Below the pieces are notes generated by a model. That model was not told where the DNA came from. It was given only the letters and a program-made list of their open reading frames with translations, and ran no database searches. Positions 1-11,400 of a stretch of 48,818 bases of DNA are shown here, piece by piece. The stretch covers positions 51,195-100,012 of the forward strand of contig BRYA01000124.1 of NCBI GenBank assembly GCA_030267965.1, written 5' to 3'. The translations under genes were made by a program, and so were the position numbers. How positions within the stretch are numbered: the stretch's first letter is position 1; the number at the start of each line of letters is the position of its first letter. Source of the stretch: Triparma columacea. Taxonomy: Eukaryota; Sar; Bolidophyceae; Parmales; Triparmaceae.

Positions 1-78
1 GAGGGGAGGGAAATGGGGGAGAGGAACTCTCGGGCGAATTGTACTCGCCGTGAGGGATCCAGGGGACGGGAGAGGTTA

Positions 79-99
79 TACACACACACACACAACACA
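79..99. repeat. short CA microsatellite
   Basis: A run of about nine CA dinucleotides followed by imperfect CAA copies, inside the 245-base upstream flank of the first gene. No gene is visible in 1-245; the rest is purine-rich and AT-rich flank. Confidence 0.8.
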
Positions 100-245
100 A
101 CTGATGGAAGAGAGGGGACGGAGATAAGAAATTGAAAAATAATTTTACCAAAATATATCATACTACGCAAGCCCATTGAGGACGAGAGGGGGGGGCGATT
201 CAATTTATCTCCTCCCCATCTCCCCATCCTCCCCCTTCCCTCAAA

Positions 246-1304
246 ATGCTTCACGCAACTCCATCTGTTCTCTTTCGTGTTCTCGGTGGTACAGGTTCAC
301 TCGGTTCCGTATTATCAACCCGTCTCTCTCCCAGTTCGGTTTTGACCCGCCGGCACGATGTTACCAAGGTTGTAGAGGTCAACCTCAAGATGAGTGATTC
401 ATCAGGGCAGGATTTAAATAGGGTACTAGACGTTGAAGGTGATAAAAGCGGGATGAAGGGGGTGGTTATTTGCACGCTTAAGGGATATGATGTAAACGGA
501 GGTTTGGAGGCTTTAGTAGAAGAGTGTTTAGAGAAGGTGGGGGAGAGAGGGTATGAGGACGGTTTCACAGTCGTCATGCTGAGCAACGGACTGCTCGCAG
601 TGTACGATGAACTGGTAGGAAAGGGGTATTTGAAAGGACGAGGGTCACCGGTTGATGCGATATCTCTGGGATCCACTAGCATAGGTGCCACGAAATTGAG
701 CGACACGAAAGAGGGGGAGACTAGAAGGATCGAAGTCCTCCAGACTGGGTGGGGGGACACCGTACTCGGCACTCCGGTGTGGGTCAAGCAAGGTATCGAC
801 GCCGCAAGGTGCGAAGGTGAGATCAAGGACCTCGCAGGTGCCATGGTTGATGCAGGTTTCCCGACGAGGGTGGTGGGGAGGGGGGGAGAGGGGGATATTT
901 GGACGGTTCTCTGGATGAAGCTGTGCGTTAACTGCCTGATTAACCCGATAGCTGCCGTGGAGGGGGTGACCAACGAGCACGTTCCGGGGCTTTTGGGGGA
1001 GGGGGAGGGGAGCTTGAGGGATAGAGTGGTCGGGGAGCTCGTGGAGGTGGGGAACGCAGACCTCATTAAGAGGGGGTCGGATTTCAGGCTAGAGAGGGGG
1101 AAGGTGGTGGAGGGCATGATGAGGGTGGTGGAGAATACGATGAACAATAGGAATTCCATGTTGCAGGACGTGGAGAAGGGGAGGAGGACGGAGATTGACA
1201 CGCTCAATGGTTGGGTCGTTAGGAGAGGGGAGGAGGAGGGGATCGCGTGCGATGGGAATAGGTGGCTGTGGGAGGAAATCAAGCGGATCGAGGGTGGTGG
1301 TTGA
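246..1304 (+). CDS. panE: 2-dehydropantoate 2-reductase (ketopantoate reductase)
   Basis: Single-exon gene, 352 residues. The family reduces ketopantoate to pantoate with NADPH in pantothenate/CoA synthesis. The N-terminus holds a Rossmann-type glycine motif (VLGGTGSLG, about residues 12-20), slightly degenerate from GxGxxG. The C-terminal half has the family hallmarks: MKLCVNCLINPIAAVEG (about 222-238), which carries the expected catalytic lysine, and NRNSMLQDVEKGRRTEIDTLNG (split about 299-320), which carries the conserved SMLQD and EID segments. Length fits the eukaryotic enzymes (about 300-380). The ATG at 246 lies in an AAAATG context and gives the complete Rossmann start. The gene is convergent with the Rab GDI gene, with 138 bp between stop codons. 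Compartment is uncertain; the first residues are weakly presequence-like. Confidence 0.88.
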   Translation: MLHATPSVLFRVLGGTGSLGSVLSTRLSPSSVLTRRHDVTKVVEVNLKMSDSSGQDLNRVLDVEGDKSGMKGVVICTLKGYDVNGGLEALVEECLEKVGERGYEDGFTVVMLSNGLLAVYDELVGKGYLKGRGSPVDAISLGSTSIGATKLSDTKEGETRRIEVLQTGWGDTVLGTPVWVKQGIDAARCEGEIKDLAGAMVDAGFPTRVVGRGGEGDIWTVLWMKLCVNCLINPIAAVEGVTNEHVPGLLGEGEGSLRDRVVGELVEVGNADLIKRGSDFRLERGKVVEGMMRVVENTMNNRNSMLQDVEKGRRTEIDTLNGWVVRRGEEEGIACDGNRWLWEEIKRIEGGG

Positions 1305-1442
1305 GGGAGAAAGCGGGTGGGAAAGGAAAATAGAGATGGCTATTGTTGTTTTGTGAGTCAATTGTTCACGCCCGTACTTTACACAATTACCCCTCGCGCT
1401 TCCCACCCCCACCCCCCCGACTTTATTTTAGCCTCCTGGGGA

Positions 1443-3185
1443 TCAGTAGTCGGGCTCCAAGCTTGTGTCGATGTTCATGTCGAGTTCCTCCCCCGTGACC
1501 CTCTTGTAGAGGCTCAGAAGGTCGTCGCAGTCTGCCTCGAAGTGGCTCGTCCCGTCAAACGAGGAGGAGATGAAGCACCTGTCGCTCAGGCCGTCCCCGG
1601 TCGGCTCGTAGCACTCAGAGACGGAGTCGAACCTCTGAAGGATCTGCCCGAGGAGCCTGAGGCCGGGGATTAGCTCCTTGGCAGGGTCGGAGGTCTCGAC
1701 CTTGGTGGAGACAATAGCGACGTAGATGCCCTTGGCGACGACATTCTGCTGGGAGGAGAGGCAGCAGACGAAGACATCGTTCTTGCGGCCGACCTGAGGG
1801 CCGGGGATGATGATCTGGCAGGACTCGGAGTTGTTTGTGCTAGGAAGGGGGTGGTTGAGGAAGCAGATGGAGCGGACGACCTGGCCAGTGGACCTGATCT
1901 TGGAGGAGGGAAAGTAGGAGGGGTCTCCGATAACCATGGTGGCTTTCGCGCACTAAAGGTGGGGTAAGGTGAGGTAAGGTGGGATAGAGGGTGTTAGGAA
2001 TATTGGGGGAGTGGGGGTGGGGTTAGGGAAAGTTGTGCTTGTGTCTTTGTCGTCTCACCTGAAGCTCCCTCTTCCCTGTCTGCATGTCGTCTACGTCGAC
2101 CTTGACACCCCACGCCGCTCCATCATCGTCGAACATGACCTCCTTGACGTCAGCGTTAAGCATGAAGGTCCCGCCGTGGATGGCGCAGAGGCGGGAGAAA
2201 CCTTCTGGAAGCCCCCCGAGCCCGTACATCGGGTAGATGTAGGGAGACTTTCCGTAAGTCTCGAGGGAGGTGCAGTAGGTCTGGAGGCGGAGGACGGTGG
2301 GGAGGGCGGGGGAGTCAAGGTGGTCGTTGTTGAGCTCGAGGCACATGGCGTGAGAGATGAACTCATGGGTGGCGTCGCAGAGTCCGAAGGAGACGTAGAG
2401 CTGCCTCATGGTCATGGAGGTGAGGTCCTTGTTCTTGAAGGTGGTGGGGTCGGAGGGGTTGTATTCGTTGATGTAGATCAGGAAGGAGCGGAAGCGGCGC
2501 TTCTCGAATATTCCCATGAGACTGCTGCTGAGGGCCTCCTGGGGCGTGGCGGGAACCTTGAGGACCTGGCGAAGGGCGAGAGGTGAAAATGATCAGTGAG
2601 GGGTTAGCATTACGGTGCGGTGCTTGCTTGACCAGGCATCCAAAAGGGCCCAAAACGGCCATGTCCTCGTCTCCCTCCTTCCCTCCCCTCTGGCCCACTC
2701 TTGCTCACCTTGTTATTTTGCACCACGAAGCTCGCGTCAATGCTTTTGAACTCCAGGTACCTCGTGACCTTGGTGTGGAGGAGCATCTTGGTGAGGTTAC
2801 CGCAGGCCATGATGAACTTTGGGATCAGATCCACGTTGTAGTCACGGTTGCTGCCAAGGTACTGGGGGGGGTCGCCGGCCTGGAACTTGGAGTAAAGGTT
2901 TGAGAGGTTAAGGGACGCGCACTCCGCGCCATAGTAGTTGTACCTGTCCAAGTGCAGCACCTTAAGGCCCTGAGTGCTCAAGAGTCCACTCATGATGCAC
3001 TCCTTGAGGCCAGTTCCGAGAACAATGGCATCATACTCCCCATCGGCGAGCTGGTTGCAACCTTCGGGAAGCCAGGAGGGCTTTTCCGGCTCGGGCTCCT
3101 TCTCAGGCTCAGGCTCAGGCTCAGATGAAGGGGCCGGCTCCGCCTCTGCTGGAGTGTCTGCTAGTTTTTCCTCAAAATCGGCCAT
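1443..3185 (-). CDS. GDI: Rab GDP-dissociation inhibitor (3 exons)
   Basis: Exons 3185-2709, 2565-2059 and 1952-1443, all phase 0, give 497 residues. Rab GDI extracts prenylated, GDP-bound Rab GTPases from membranes and recycles them in the cytosol. Visible hallmarks: the FAD-like nucleotide fold start DAIVLGTGLKECIMSGLLS, LHLDRYNYYGAECASLNLSN, then MGIFEKRRFRSFLIY (GDI rather than the REP sequence), YGKSPYIYPMYGLGGLPEGF, and SCQIIIPGPQVGRKNDVFVC near the end. Joining the exons restores unbroken GDI similarity, including the CAKATMVIGDPSY segment across the second junction. Oddity: about 46 extra N-terminal residues rich in Glu/Pro precede the point where animal and yeast GDIs begin. It is divergent from the gene at 3395, with 209 bp between start codons. 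Confidence 0.95.
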
Positions 3186-3394
3186 TGCGCTGTTAAAATG
3201 TGGTGGGAGGGTAATAATGTTAGTATAATTGTGTGCGGGCTTATTTTAAGTGTGTATAGATGTATTAAACTCACCAAAATGGGGAATGACTGAGGATTCT
3301 CAGGGATTCTCATTTTTTCCTTTCTGAGAGCCTAGGGAGGCCACTTTTTATATCCCCCTTTTTAAACCTCTAACGCAAACCTCAACATACCAAC
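3186..3394. promoter_or_regulatory. divergent promoter region between GDI and small acidic gene
   Basis: A 209-bp spacer that must hold both 5' UTRs and both promoters. It is more AT-rich than the flanking coding DNA and contains a TTTTTATATCC stretch near 3345-3356. No specific operator can be assigned from sequence alone. Confidence 0.5.
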
Positions 3395-3784
3395 ATGGCA
3401 GATCTTGACGACTTACTAGATAGTGTATCACTTGATGAGCTAGAATCAACTCCAAAGGCCTCAAAGAGCCAGAATGATGATCTCGACGATCTCCTCGACG
3501 ACGTCTTTGATGCTCAATCAAACCATGGAGGTGGAGGCGACGACGGTAACAAAGCCGTGCACCCCTCGGTTGAGACCTTCCACAATATCTGTCTGACGGT
3601 TCTCGCGAAGATGAACAAGCTACCCCCCCCCGCCTGTATGAACAAGACTGAGGGGGACTACGGGGTGCTCATCAAGAAGCTGGGGGAGTTCTACGGGGAG
3701 GAGCTGGTAGTTTACGGTATCAAGAGCAAGCTTGAGGGGGAGAGCGGGCTGGGGAAGCACAGCAAGAAGCTTATGAGCAGCTAG
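3395..3784 (+). CDS. small acidic protein of unknown function
   Basis: Single-exon, 129 residues. I do not recognise the family. The first about 45 residues are strongly acidic with repeated LDDLLD-type motifs (MADLDDLLDSVSLDELE, then DDLDDLLDDVFDAQ). These could form amphipathic helices or a short linear interaction motif. A glycine-rich linker (GGGGDD) follows, then a more globular-looking C-terminal half with alternating charged and hydrophobic residues ending in lysines. There is no signal peptide and no membrane segment. The start is supported by an ACCAACATGGC context and by the AT-rich shared promoter upstream. The frame has the same C/G-ended codon bias as neighbouring real genes, which supports a functional gene. 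Confidence 0.65.
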   Translation: MADLDDLLDSVSLDELESTPKASKSQNDDLDDLLDDVFDAQSNHGGGGDDGNKAVHPSVETFHNICLTVLAKMNKLPPPACMNKTEGDYGVLIKKLGEFYGEELVVYGIKSKLEGESGLGKHSKKLMSS

Positions 3785-4183
3785 CTAGGTAATGGAGAGT
3801 AGGTTGCATGAGAATTTTTTTTTTGGCTAGTTTTCTTTTTTAGGGGGGGGACCAAAGTCGAGGGGTGATAGAGTGAGGCGAGAGGGGATGGGGGGTGCAA
3901 TATGATACTTTCCTCGCTCCTCACAGGCTTGGAAGTTTGTTCTTGTTGTTCCTTGAAAGTTCTTGTTGGAAGGAGGAGTTTCTCTACGCTCTTTACTTTC
4001 AATTTTATGGGGGTCGTCCCCTTCCCCCCTTTAACCCCTTCGCCCATGAAATTCTTCTGCCCATTCCCCGTTCCCTCACACTTCTTTTTCAAAGAAGTCA
4101 AACTGAAGTGCACAAATTCCAAAATAAACCGGGGAAGATGCAAGGTATGTTTTCAAGCCCTAAGATCGATATCAGTCGCCAAA
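3785..4183. other. intergenic, 3' UTR and promoter
   Basis: About 400 bases between two genes on the same strand. It has T-runs near 3816-3841 and a T/C-rich stretch before the next ATG. In-frame upstream ATGs (3902, 4008, 4047) exist for the following gene, so its 5' limit is uncertain. No RNA gene or repeat is evident. Confidence 0.4.
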
Positions 4184-4812
4184 ATGTTTCTATCGCCGTT
4201 GCTTCGGAGTATTGCCGCGTGTCTCTTGAATATTTCGTCCTCGAACTCCTCCTCCCCCCTAATCTCACCCCCCCCTTCACCCCGAACATCTCAAGGTCTA
4301 TTTTTTTTAGCCCTCCTCCTCCTTCTCGGATTAAACCTCTCCATCGCTGAGTCAACTCCCGAAGCTCCCCCGGTTGATGCAAGCTCAACCGACCCCTACG
4401 CCCCCCCAGCATCGACAAATACTTATTTCATATGCGCATCCTCAAACCCTGATTTGCTAGGCGGTAAGTGTCTGCTCACCCCGCCGCTTGCGCGTTTGGC
4501 TCCCAAAGTTCTAATCTCCCCTTACACCCCGCTCCAAAACCACACGCAGCTTTCGCCCCCTCCGGTTTCTCCGACGGTGTCTCGATGTTTGTGAACGATG
4601 AGGGCATGGGTATCTGGCGCCACGCCGGGTTCTGGTACATCGGGGACTTCGGAGCTTGGCCGCCTGAGACTTTCTACCGCTGCGTCGTCGGGTGCGCGGA
4701 GGGTGTGGATGAACCGCCGCTTCAAGGGTATAAGGTCAAGAGAGGGGTGGAGGGGGACAAGATTAACCTGCAAACTAACAAGTGCGGGGAGGACGGGGAT
4801 GGAGAACTTTAG
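4184..4812 (+). CDS. small secreted or signal-anchored protein (2 exons)
   Basis: Exons 4184-4463 and 4550-4812 (intron GTAAGT...CAG, 86 nt, phase 1) give 180 residues. A hydrophobic segment (GLFFLALLLLLGLNLSIAES, about 38-57) follows a Ser/Pro-rich leader. It could be an internal signal or a signal anchor. The mature part is short, with NDEGMGIWRHAGFWYIGDFG, then a Trp/Pro motif (AWPPETFYRC) and four or five cysteines consistent with disulfides in a secretory compartment. I do not recognise the family; the aromatic W-H-FWYIG-F-G core looks like a small beta-rich binding domain. The start at 4184 (AAAATG) is my choice, because longer in-frame starts would bury the hydrophobic signal still deeper. 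It is convergent with the coiled-coil gene, 103 bp between stops. Confidence 0.6.
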
Positions 4813-4915
4813 GGGTACTAAAGAGTGTCGTTCGTGTATAGTAATTAAATTGAAGTGGGGAAAAGAAAGAAACTAACAACAACAAGTTCAGTGCCTACAT
4901 TATCCCCATTTGTCA

Positions 4916-7860
4916 TCATTCAATCCGGTAGTTCCAGCACAACTTGGCGAAAGCTGCCTCCCCAAATTTGTAACCACCCATGCGGGACTCCAGTGTCTGA
5001 GCCGTCACTCCGTCTGTTTCAGAGAATTGACTTTCCATGAATCTCTGCTGCATCTTCGTGTAAAGCAGCCTGTTCCTATCAGGCAGGTGTGCTCGCTTGG
5101 GAAGGGGGGCCCTAGGTATTAGGATAGACGCCCCCGCCCCCCCCTCCATTGCCGCTACCGCCATTTCCTGCCTCATTCCTTCCTTCTGTAGCTTGGCCTT
5201 CCTCTCCAGGAGCTCATCAGCCTCCTGAATCTCCTTCTCCGCTCCCTCCACCAATACTCCGATGTTCTCCATGGATTTGTCGAGATTCATCAAAGCCAGG
5301 TCGTCTCCCACTTTTTTTCCCGTGAAGTCCAGGACCTTTTTATCTGCCTCAATCAGCTCGTGCCACTCCAAGAACATCCGAAGTACCTCCGCTTCGGATG
5401 GCTCGAACGTAGTGCGCGCACGGATCAGCTCGCCGAACTCCTGGAGCCGCAAGGCCCCGGAGATAACGCCCTCGCCGTCGAACACTTGGCCGTGCTTGTG
5501 CAGCTTTGCGTCCCATTCCTTGAAGAGCTCCATCGATTTTTCCATTGCCTTTCGTCGCTTCGAGTGGTGTGAAAAGATGAATTTCAACATCGCTGGCCTT
5601 ATCTTTTTTATAGAAGCTTGAACCAAGGCCTTGCTCGGCTTCTGCGCCCTCGCGTATCGCTCCTCCTCGACGTACTCCATTACGACCACGATTGCCTCGT
5701 CGAGCGGTACCCTTGGCTCTTTCTCCTTCCCCTTGACGGTCGTCACCGGGAGGGCGGCAACCTTCGCTAGCATGTCCTTGTAGAGGTCGGGGTTCTTTAT
5801 GCAGATATTCGGGAAGCTCTTGTGGATGCTGCTGCAAACTGCTGACCTGTCCCAGCTCCGACCGTCGTCGTCACAGAGGCAGCGGGTGAGTGAGGCGTAG
5901 TCCCCGCCTGGACATAGGCGCCGAAGGAAGGAGACCAGCAGGAAGACGTCAAACTTTAAGTGCTCGGGCTTGAACATTCTGGTGCCGCTGGTGTTGATCG
6001 AAGTCAGCTCATTGAAGATCTTGAAGAGGGCGTCGCTGCTCTCGTCCTTCTGCGAAGAGGCGCAGAGGCTCGTCAAGTACTTCAAGGCGAGCGCGTGGAC
6101 GCCATACTTCTTTATGAGTAAGTCCCTGATTAGCTCTGGCACCCTAGGGTGCGGAAGGGACTTGACGCTGACTGAATGGTATTTCTTGCAGAGAATTTCT
6201 AACAACAAGGAAATTGCGTGGGTTATACTAGCCGGGCTCATCTTGGGTGCCCTCGTCTCGATGTTGATGATATCTCCAACGATAAGGGGGGAGGCTGCTG
6301 CCTTTTTCGCCTTATTGGTTAGCGACCTCTTGTGTCGTCTCTTATTTTCAGGAATGATGCTCCCGCTGATGTCGGTTTGGCACTTCATGCTGTGGTGGAC
6401 AACCTTGTTGCGAGCAAACACGGCCAAGTCAGCGTTCTGGAGCCTCTTGTCCGCCATCCTCTCCTTGACCTTGTTCTTCCAGTGGAGGATGTCGAGCCCG
6501 ATATTTGAAGTCCTTCGTATCTGCTTGCCTGCGGCGGCCCTTTTTTTTTCTTCCCCTATATCTCTCATCGCCGACTTCCGTTTTTCGGCTGCGTTCTGCT
6601 GGCCAATGAAGTCAATCGAGAGGTGGGGTTGGAGGTCGCTGATGATTTCGTAAGCAACGCCAAGCTCATGCTGGTTGTGCTGAAGTTGCTCCTTAAGGTT
6701 CTCGATTTGTTCTTGCATCCTCTGTGACGGTCAAAGAGAAGAGGGGTGAGACATGCGGGCTAGAAAGGGGGGAGGAGGGTGTTGCTTTCTCACCTGTTTC
6801 TCCTTCTCCTGAGCGCGAAACCTCTTCTGCCAAGAGCGTTCCTCAGAGTTCAAGGCGGTTTGACCGCCACTAATGTCGCTGTCGCCGCCTGTACCTGCAA
6901 ATACATAATTTTTCCATCTTCTAAGCCACTTGTACTGCTGATAGCGCCGAAATTTATTCTTTTTCGCCTTCTCAGTTGTGCACCAACCCCTCCACGTGCT
7001 AAATATTATCTTCCTCATCCACTTTTGATGTTTGTCGAACAGTAACTTGATGCCTGCATTACGTGAATCGAGGAGCTTCTTCATGTCTTTCCCAGCTGAT
7101 TCCGTTTTAAGCCTGCGCTTCAAGGCGTCCCTCTCCTTCAAGGCCTCTTCGTTGGAGAGAAACCATGGCTTCTGACTCGATAGCCAGCGAATGCTCGCTT
7201 TGTCGAGATCTTCCTCGGAGATTGTCGTGGAAGGGTCGCCATTGACAATATAAATGCAACGGATCAGCTGAGTTGACAACAGTCTGATGAGGGGCGCAAA
7301 CCTGAAGCCGAAGGCGCTGTTTCCCATCTTCAACATGAGGTCGAGGCACACAGCGGGGATTCCAGGGTCGACCTTGGAGTGATTGCCTGCAAGCGTCGGG
7401 CAGGGGTATTGTAAGAAGATTGGTAGGTTATATACATACGATGATATTTGTCAATCTAATTCTCACCTCCCTGGTTCTGAAACCCGTGATGAATTGCTTC
7501 CTGCAACTTGCTCTCCGCATACACAGCGAAGCTCCCATAGTTTTTAATCTCCTTGCTAAAAGCGTCTGTCCAAGAGTCGACGACGGGGGCGGGTCCAGAG
7601 GGCAAGTAGGAGAACTTCAGGGCAGCTGTTTTGGGGATTGACAGAGGAGGCTCAAGGAGGGTGCTTTTATGGGGCTCCTTGATATATTGAAAGTCCATCA
7701 GGCTCTTGTTGAGGCTATTTGTAAGCTGCGTCTCCTCATCTACGTGGAGGATCACATCATGGGATGCCTCAGTCTGAGCCCTCTTCAGTTGCAATGCTTC
7801 CTTGGCAAGGGTTTCATCTCCGTTCTTCAGAGCGCGCTGGGCCTTGATTAGAAACTCCAT
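4916..7860 (-). CDS. large coiled-coil protein with W/R-rich central repeats (3 exons)
   Basis: Exons 7860-7467, 7386-6794 and 6721-4916 give 930 residues; both junctions keep frame (phases 1 and 0). Not a family I can name. Residues about 230-330 contain Trp-rich basic segments (WMRKIIFSTWRGWC, then YKWLRRWKNYVF) of the kind seen in SFI1/centrin-binding W-x-x-R helices. They are followed by a strongly helical, Gln/Glu-rich stretch (MQEQIENLKEQLQHNQHELG) that predicts coiled coil. Another helix of similar type (ILHWKNKVKERMADKRLQNADL) follows. The C-terminal 500 residues are mixed alpha-helical with KKIRPAMLKFIFSHHSKRRK and acidic helices. No signal peptide or membrane span. A cytoskeletal or centrosome/basal-body role would fit, but that is inference. 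The upstream spacer of 559 bp is shared with the kinesin gene. Confidence 0.7.
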
Positions 7861-8419
7861 CGAGAGGCTTGAGAGGGGAGAGGGGGGGGGGCGAACGGTG
7901 TAATGGTTAATTAAACACTTCCCTCGATGAACCCTAACAGAGTTGTTAATTCTTTTTTTACCTACCTTTCAAGACGCGCTCGGTTTGAAATTAGGGCGTT
8001 CCTGCTATGGACTACCGTTTTGACCTGTTTGTGTAACTTTTTTTTGTGGTACATTGGCGCCATCGTAAGTTAAGAACTTCACAGGCGTCCTTGAGGACTT
8101 TCTGATAGTCTGATAGACGTTGCTAAAAAAAGGAAACAAGTCTGACTTTTTCTTGTAAGTCACATTCTGACTAGTAAGTGTTGATGCCTGTGTTTCTGTG
8201 TATACTTTCTGAATTTAGAAGTTTCAAAATTGACTTGAGTGTACGTGCTGGATCAAATACCAGTATTTTGTTCCGAGGGGTCGGGGGATTTTTTGGAAGC
8301 CTTGGTTTGTGCTTCCTGGCCAATTCCTTGGAAACTACAATCATTTATACTGAAAAGGTGAATTATGTGTGAGCGATTGCTATCAGTTCTAACTCTTAAA
8401 ACCTTCTCAACCCCAGGAA
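7861..8419. promoter_or_regulatory. divergent spacer with probable 5' UTR intron of the kinesin gene
   Basis: A 559-bp, AT-richer spacer between two divergent start codons. At 8358-8416 a GTGAAT donor, a TTCTAACTC branch-like site and a CCCCAG acceptor sit just before the kinesin ATG at 8420, consistent with a 59-nt 5' UTR intron. The short open frame 8181-8372 that reads into this donor is AT-rich and unlike the neighbouring coding DNA, so I do not call it an exon. Confidence 0.45.
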
Positions 8420-11400
8420 ATGTCCCTATCAAGACGAGAGCTGCTCAAGAATTGGAAGGGCAAGGGGAAGAAGATTGCGGCACCAGTACAAGTTACCCGG
8501 GCTAAGTCTATTCAGATTCCTTCCAAGGTGCTTCAGGCCAAGAACGATAATGTTATCGTCGAGGCCCCCAAGAAGCCTGTTGCCAAACCTGCTGTGGTCA
8601 AGTCTGAGAAGCCTGTGATTGCCGCCAAGCAGCCTGTGGTCGCCGCCAAGCAGCCTGTGGTCGCACCCAAGCAGCCTGTGGTTGCAGCCAAGCAGCCTGT
8701 AGTCGCTGCCAAGCAGCCTGTGGTCGCAGCCAAGCAGCCCGTCAAAGCGGAGAAGCCAGAGAAGCCCTGGTTGAAGGGTAGAAAGGCTCAGAAGCAGACC
8801 GCGAAGCAGAGTATTTCGAGGACAACCAAGGCTCCAAGGCTCGCGAAGCCCTCGAGGTCTGCCATCACCGCTTCCAAGCCTTCCAAAAAGGCCGCTTCCT
8901 CCTCCAAGAGTGTGACCCACCAGTCCTTTGTCGGAAACGGTTCCTTCAGAGGCTCCGAAAATGTTCACCCCCTGCCCCTGCCCTGTCCGCCCGCTCTGGG
9001 CCAACGGTGCATACGGTGAGATCGGACTCCCCCCATGTATCAGGGGGCATGATGATGATGTTCAGTCCTCCTTCCCACGTCAACGATACCGTCATCTCGA
9101 AGGAGAGGTACGCAGCCGACAGGGAGTCCCATGCGGCGAGGAACAACAGGGTCGAGCAAATGAAGAGCGAGGGACTCTTGATGAACTTCAGTCCTCCCCA
9201 GCGTGTCCAGGCCGTTGAGAAGGCCAAGTTTGAGGCGAGGCCCAAGAAGCCCATCTTCGGAATGACATTTACCCCCGGGGGTACTCTTCAGGGCGGAGAT
9301 GTTGACATGGATAACACTCCCGAGGAGCTGAGGAAGATGAGAGAGAGAATCAGGATTCAGGAGATGAAGGAGAGGGGAGAGACGGAGGAGGAGACACAGC
9401 AGGAATCGCAGGAAGACCTCGCAGCTTACCTCGGCGACGACATGGAGGCAGAGATCTCCATCGATCCCGCAACGCCCTCCGCCGCGTCTGTCGAGAGTAG
9501 GGCCGCCACTCCTGAAACGTTTGTCTCTGGAATCGACTACGGCACCCCCGCCGCCAAAACTCCAAATTACAAGGTCGTTCAGGTAATTGACACCAAGATG
9601 GTCGACGAACTAGAGGAGACCCATGAGGAACTGGAAAGGGCCAGGGGTGCCCTTACTTCCACCGAGGGCCAAAACGACGAGCTTTCCGAGGCCCTCCGTC
9701 TTGCGACAGAGGAGAAAGAGAACCTCGCATTTGCCAACGCAAAGTTGGTTAAGAGGGTGCAACAACTCGAGGAGGACGACTTGAATTTGGAAAAGGCCAG
9801 TGCTGACCTCAACTCTGAGCTTGAAGCCCTGAGGCGCGAGAACGAGAGTCTCAAGAAAGACGACAAGGAGAGGATGGAGCTGAGGAAGCAGGTCGATGGG
9901 CTCAAGAAGATAGTCAAGGACTTGACGGCTGCCTCCAAGGAGAGGGAGGCGAAGAGCAGCGAGACTGTTAGCAGCCTGAGGGCGGTCAATGCGAGCTTGA
10001 AGAAACAGGTGTCGGACTGGAAGGGGAAAGTCGGGAGCATGCAAAAAGCGAAGGACAATGGTGCCAAGGAGGAGCTTGTCAAGGCGGAGCTGGAGCTTGA
10101 CAAGGCGAGAGAGGAGATCATAGGGGCCAACAGCACGATCGCGGCCCTCGAGACCCGCGTCAGCACGTTGGATGCGAATGTCGTGGTCTTGGAGACCAGC
10201 CTCCAGGGCACCCAAAAGCAACTCGCCGACCTCAAGGCGAAGGAGGGATCCGCCGAAGACAAGTTCAGCAGCGAGCTCAAGTCGAAGAGGTCGACCATTG
10301 AGCACCTTGAGTCGAAAATCAGGGCTGTCCAGACCAAACTAGAGGCTGAGAGCAAGAAGAACCTTGCCCTTCAGGCCAAGTGCGGCGAGGAGGTAAAGGC
10401 GAGGAATGTTGAAAAGCAGAAGTTATCCAAGCTCATGGAGCAGGTCAACAGTTACAGCTGCAAGTCGGAGGAGCTCGTATCGGCGTTGGCTGGAGAGAAG
10501 GATGGTAACAAACTCATGAAGAGGAAGCTTGAGCAGGCCATCAAGGACAAGGAGGCCGCGATGGAGAGGGTCAGGACGTTTGACGAGAGGGAAATGGAGC
10601 TCGTGAGGAAGCTCAATTTCATGGATGAGGTGAGGAAAACCCTTCACAACCGCGTTCTACAGCTAACTGGGAACATTCGGGTTTTCGTGAGGGTCAGGCC
10701 CGCTCTCATGCCTGAGCAGGAGGCAATGAACGCCGTGGTTGTCAAGGGAAGGGGGGCGCCCAGGCCCGAAATTCCATTCAAGTTTTTCGACGTCTGCGAC
10801 GGAGCTGAAGGAATCGACAAGACTAAGCGACTTCTCGAGGTTCAGGAGCCCTGGAAGGACAGGGGGGGGTTGAACCCAAGGAGGAAGAAGTGGAAGTTCG
10901 GGTTCGATAGCGTCTTCGGACCTTCCGAGGGGCAGGATGAGGTCTGGGAGGCGGCCGAGCCCCTGGTTCAGTCTGCCATCGACGGCCATAATGTAACATT
11001 CTTTGCTTACGGGCAGGTGAGCGCGGCGAGCGAAGCGAAAAGCGGAAAGCTGACGAAATGTGTAATCGTGTACTCATACTTGCTCTCTTCGCTCCTCCTT
11101 GCAGACCGGCAGCGGAAAGACCCATACCATGTTGGGAAATGAGGAGTGCAAGGGTCTCATCTTCAAGAGTATCGACAAGATCTTCGAGGCGAAGCTCGCC
11201 ATGGAGAACGGGAAGGACAGCGCTTGGAAGGTAGAGCTCAAGGTCGAGATGTTGGAGATTCACAACGAGAAGGTCAATGATCTCTTGGCTAAGGGAGGTG
11301 ACGGGAAGGACCTCCAGCTCACTGACAATGAGGTTGTGGGCAGCACTGTCGTCAGGGTTGGGTCCGTGGGAGATGTCAACAAGGTGTTGAGCATCGCTCA

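Noticed and set aside
251..1282. 343-residue open frame on the minus strand
   Set aside because: Ser/Pro/Thr-rich shadow of the panE coding strand; no domain signature.
8181..8372. Open frame upstream of the kinesin ATG that reads into a donor site
   Set aside because: AT-rich, unlike coding DNA here, and unlike any kinesin tail; kept as 5' UTR.
8429..9004. 191-residue minus frame with repeated LLGCNHR-like units
   Set aside because: Mirror of the 21-bp KQPVVAA repeat of the kinesin tail.
9579..10355. 258-residue open frame on the minus strand opposite the kinesin coiled coil
   Set aside because: Ser/Leu-rich shadow typical of the complement of GAG/AAG-rich coiled-coil DNA.
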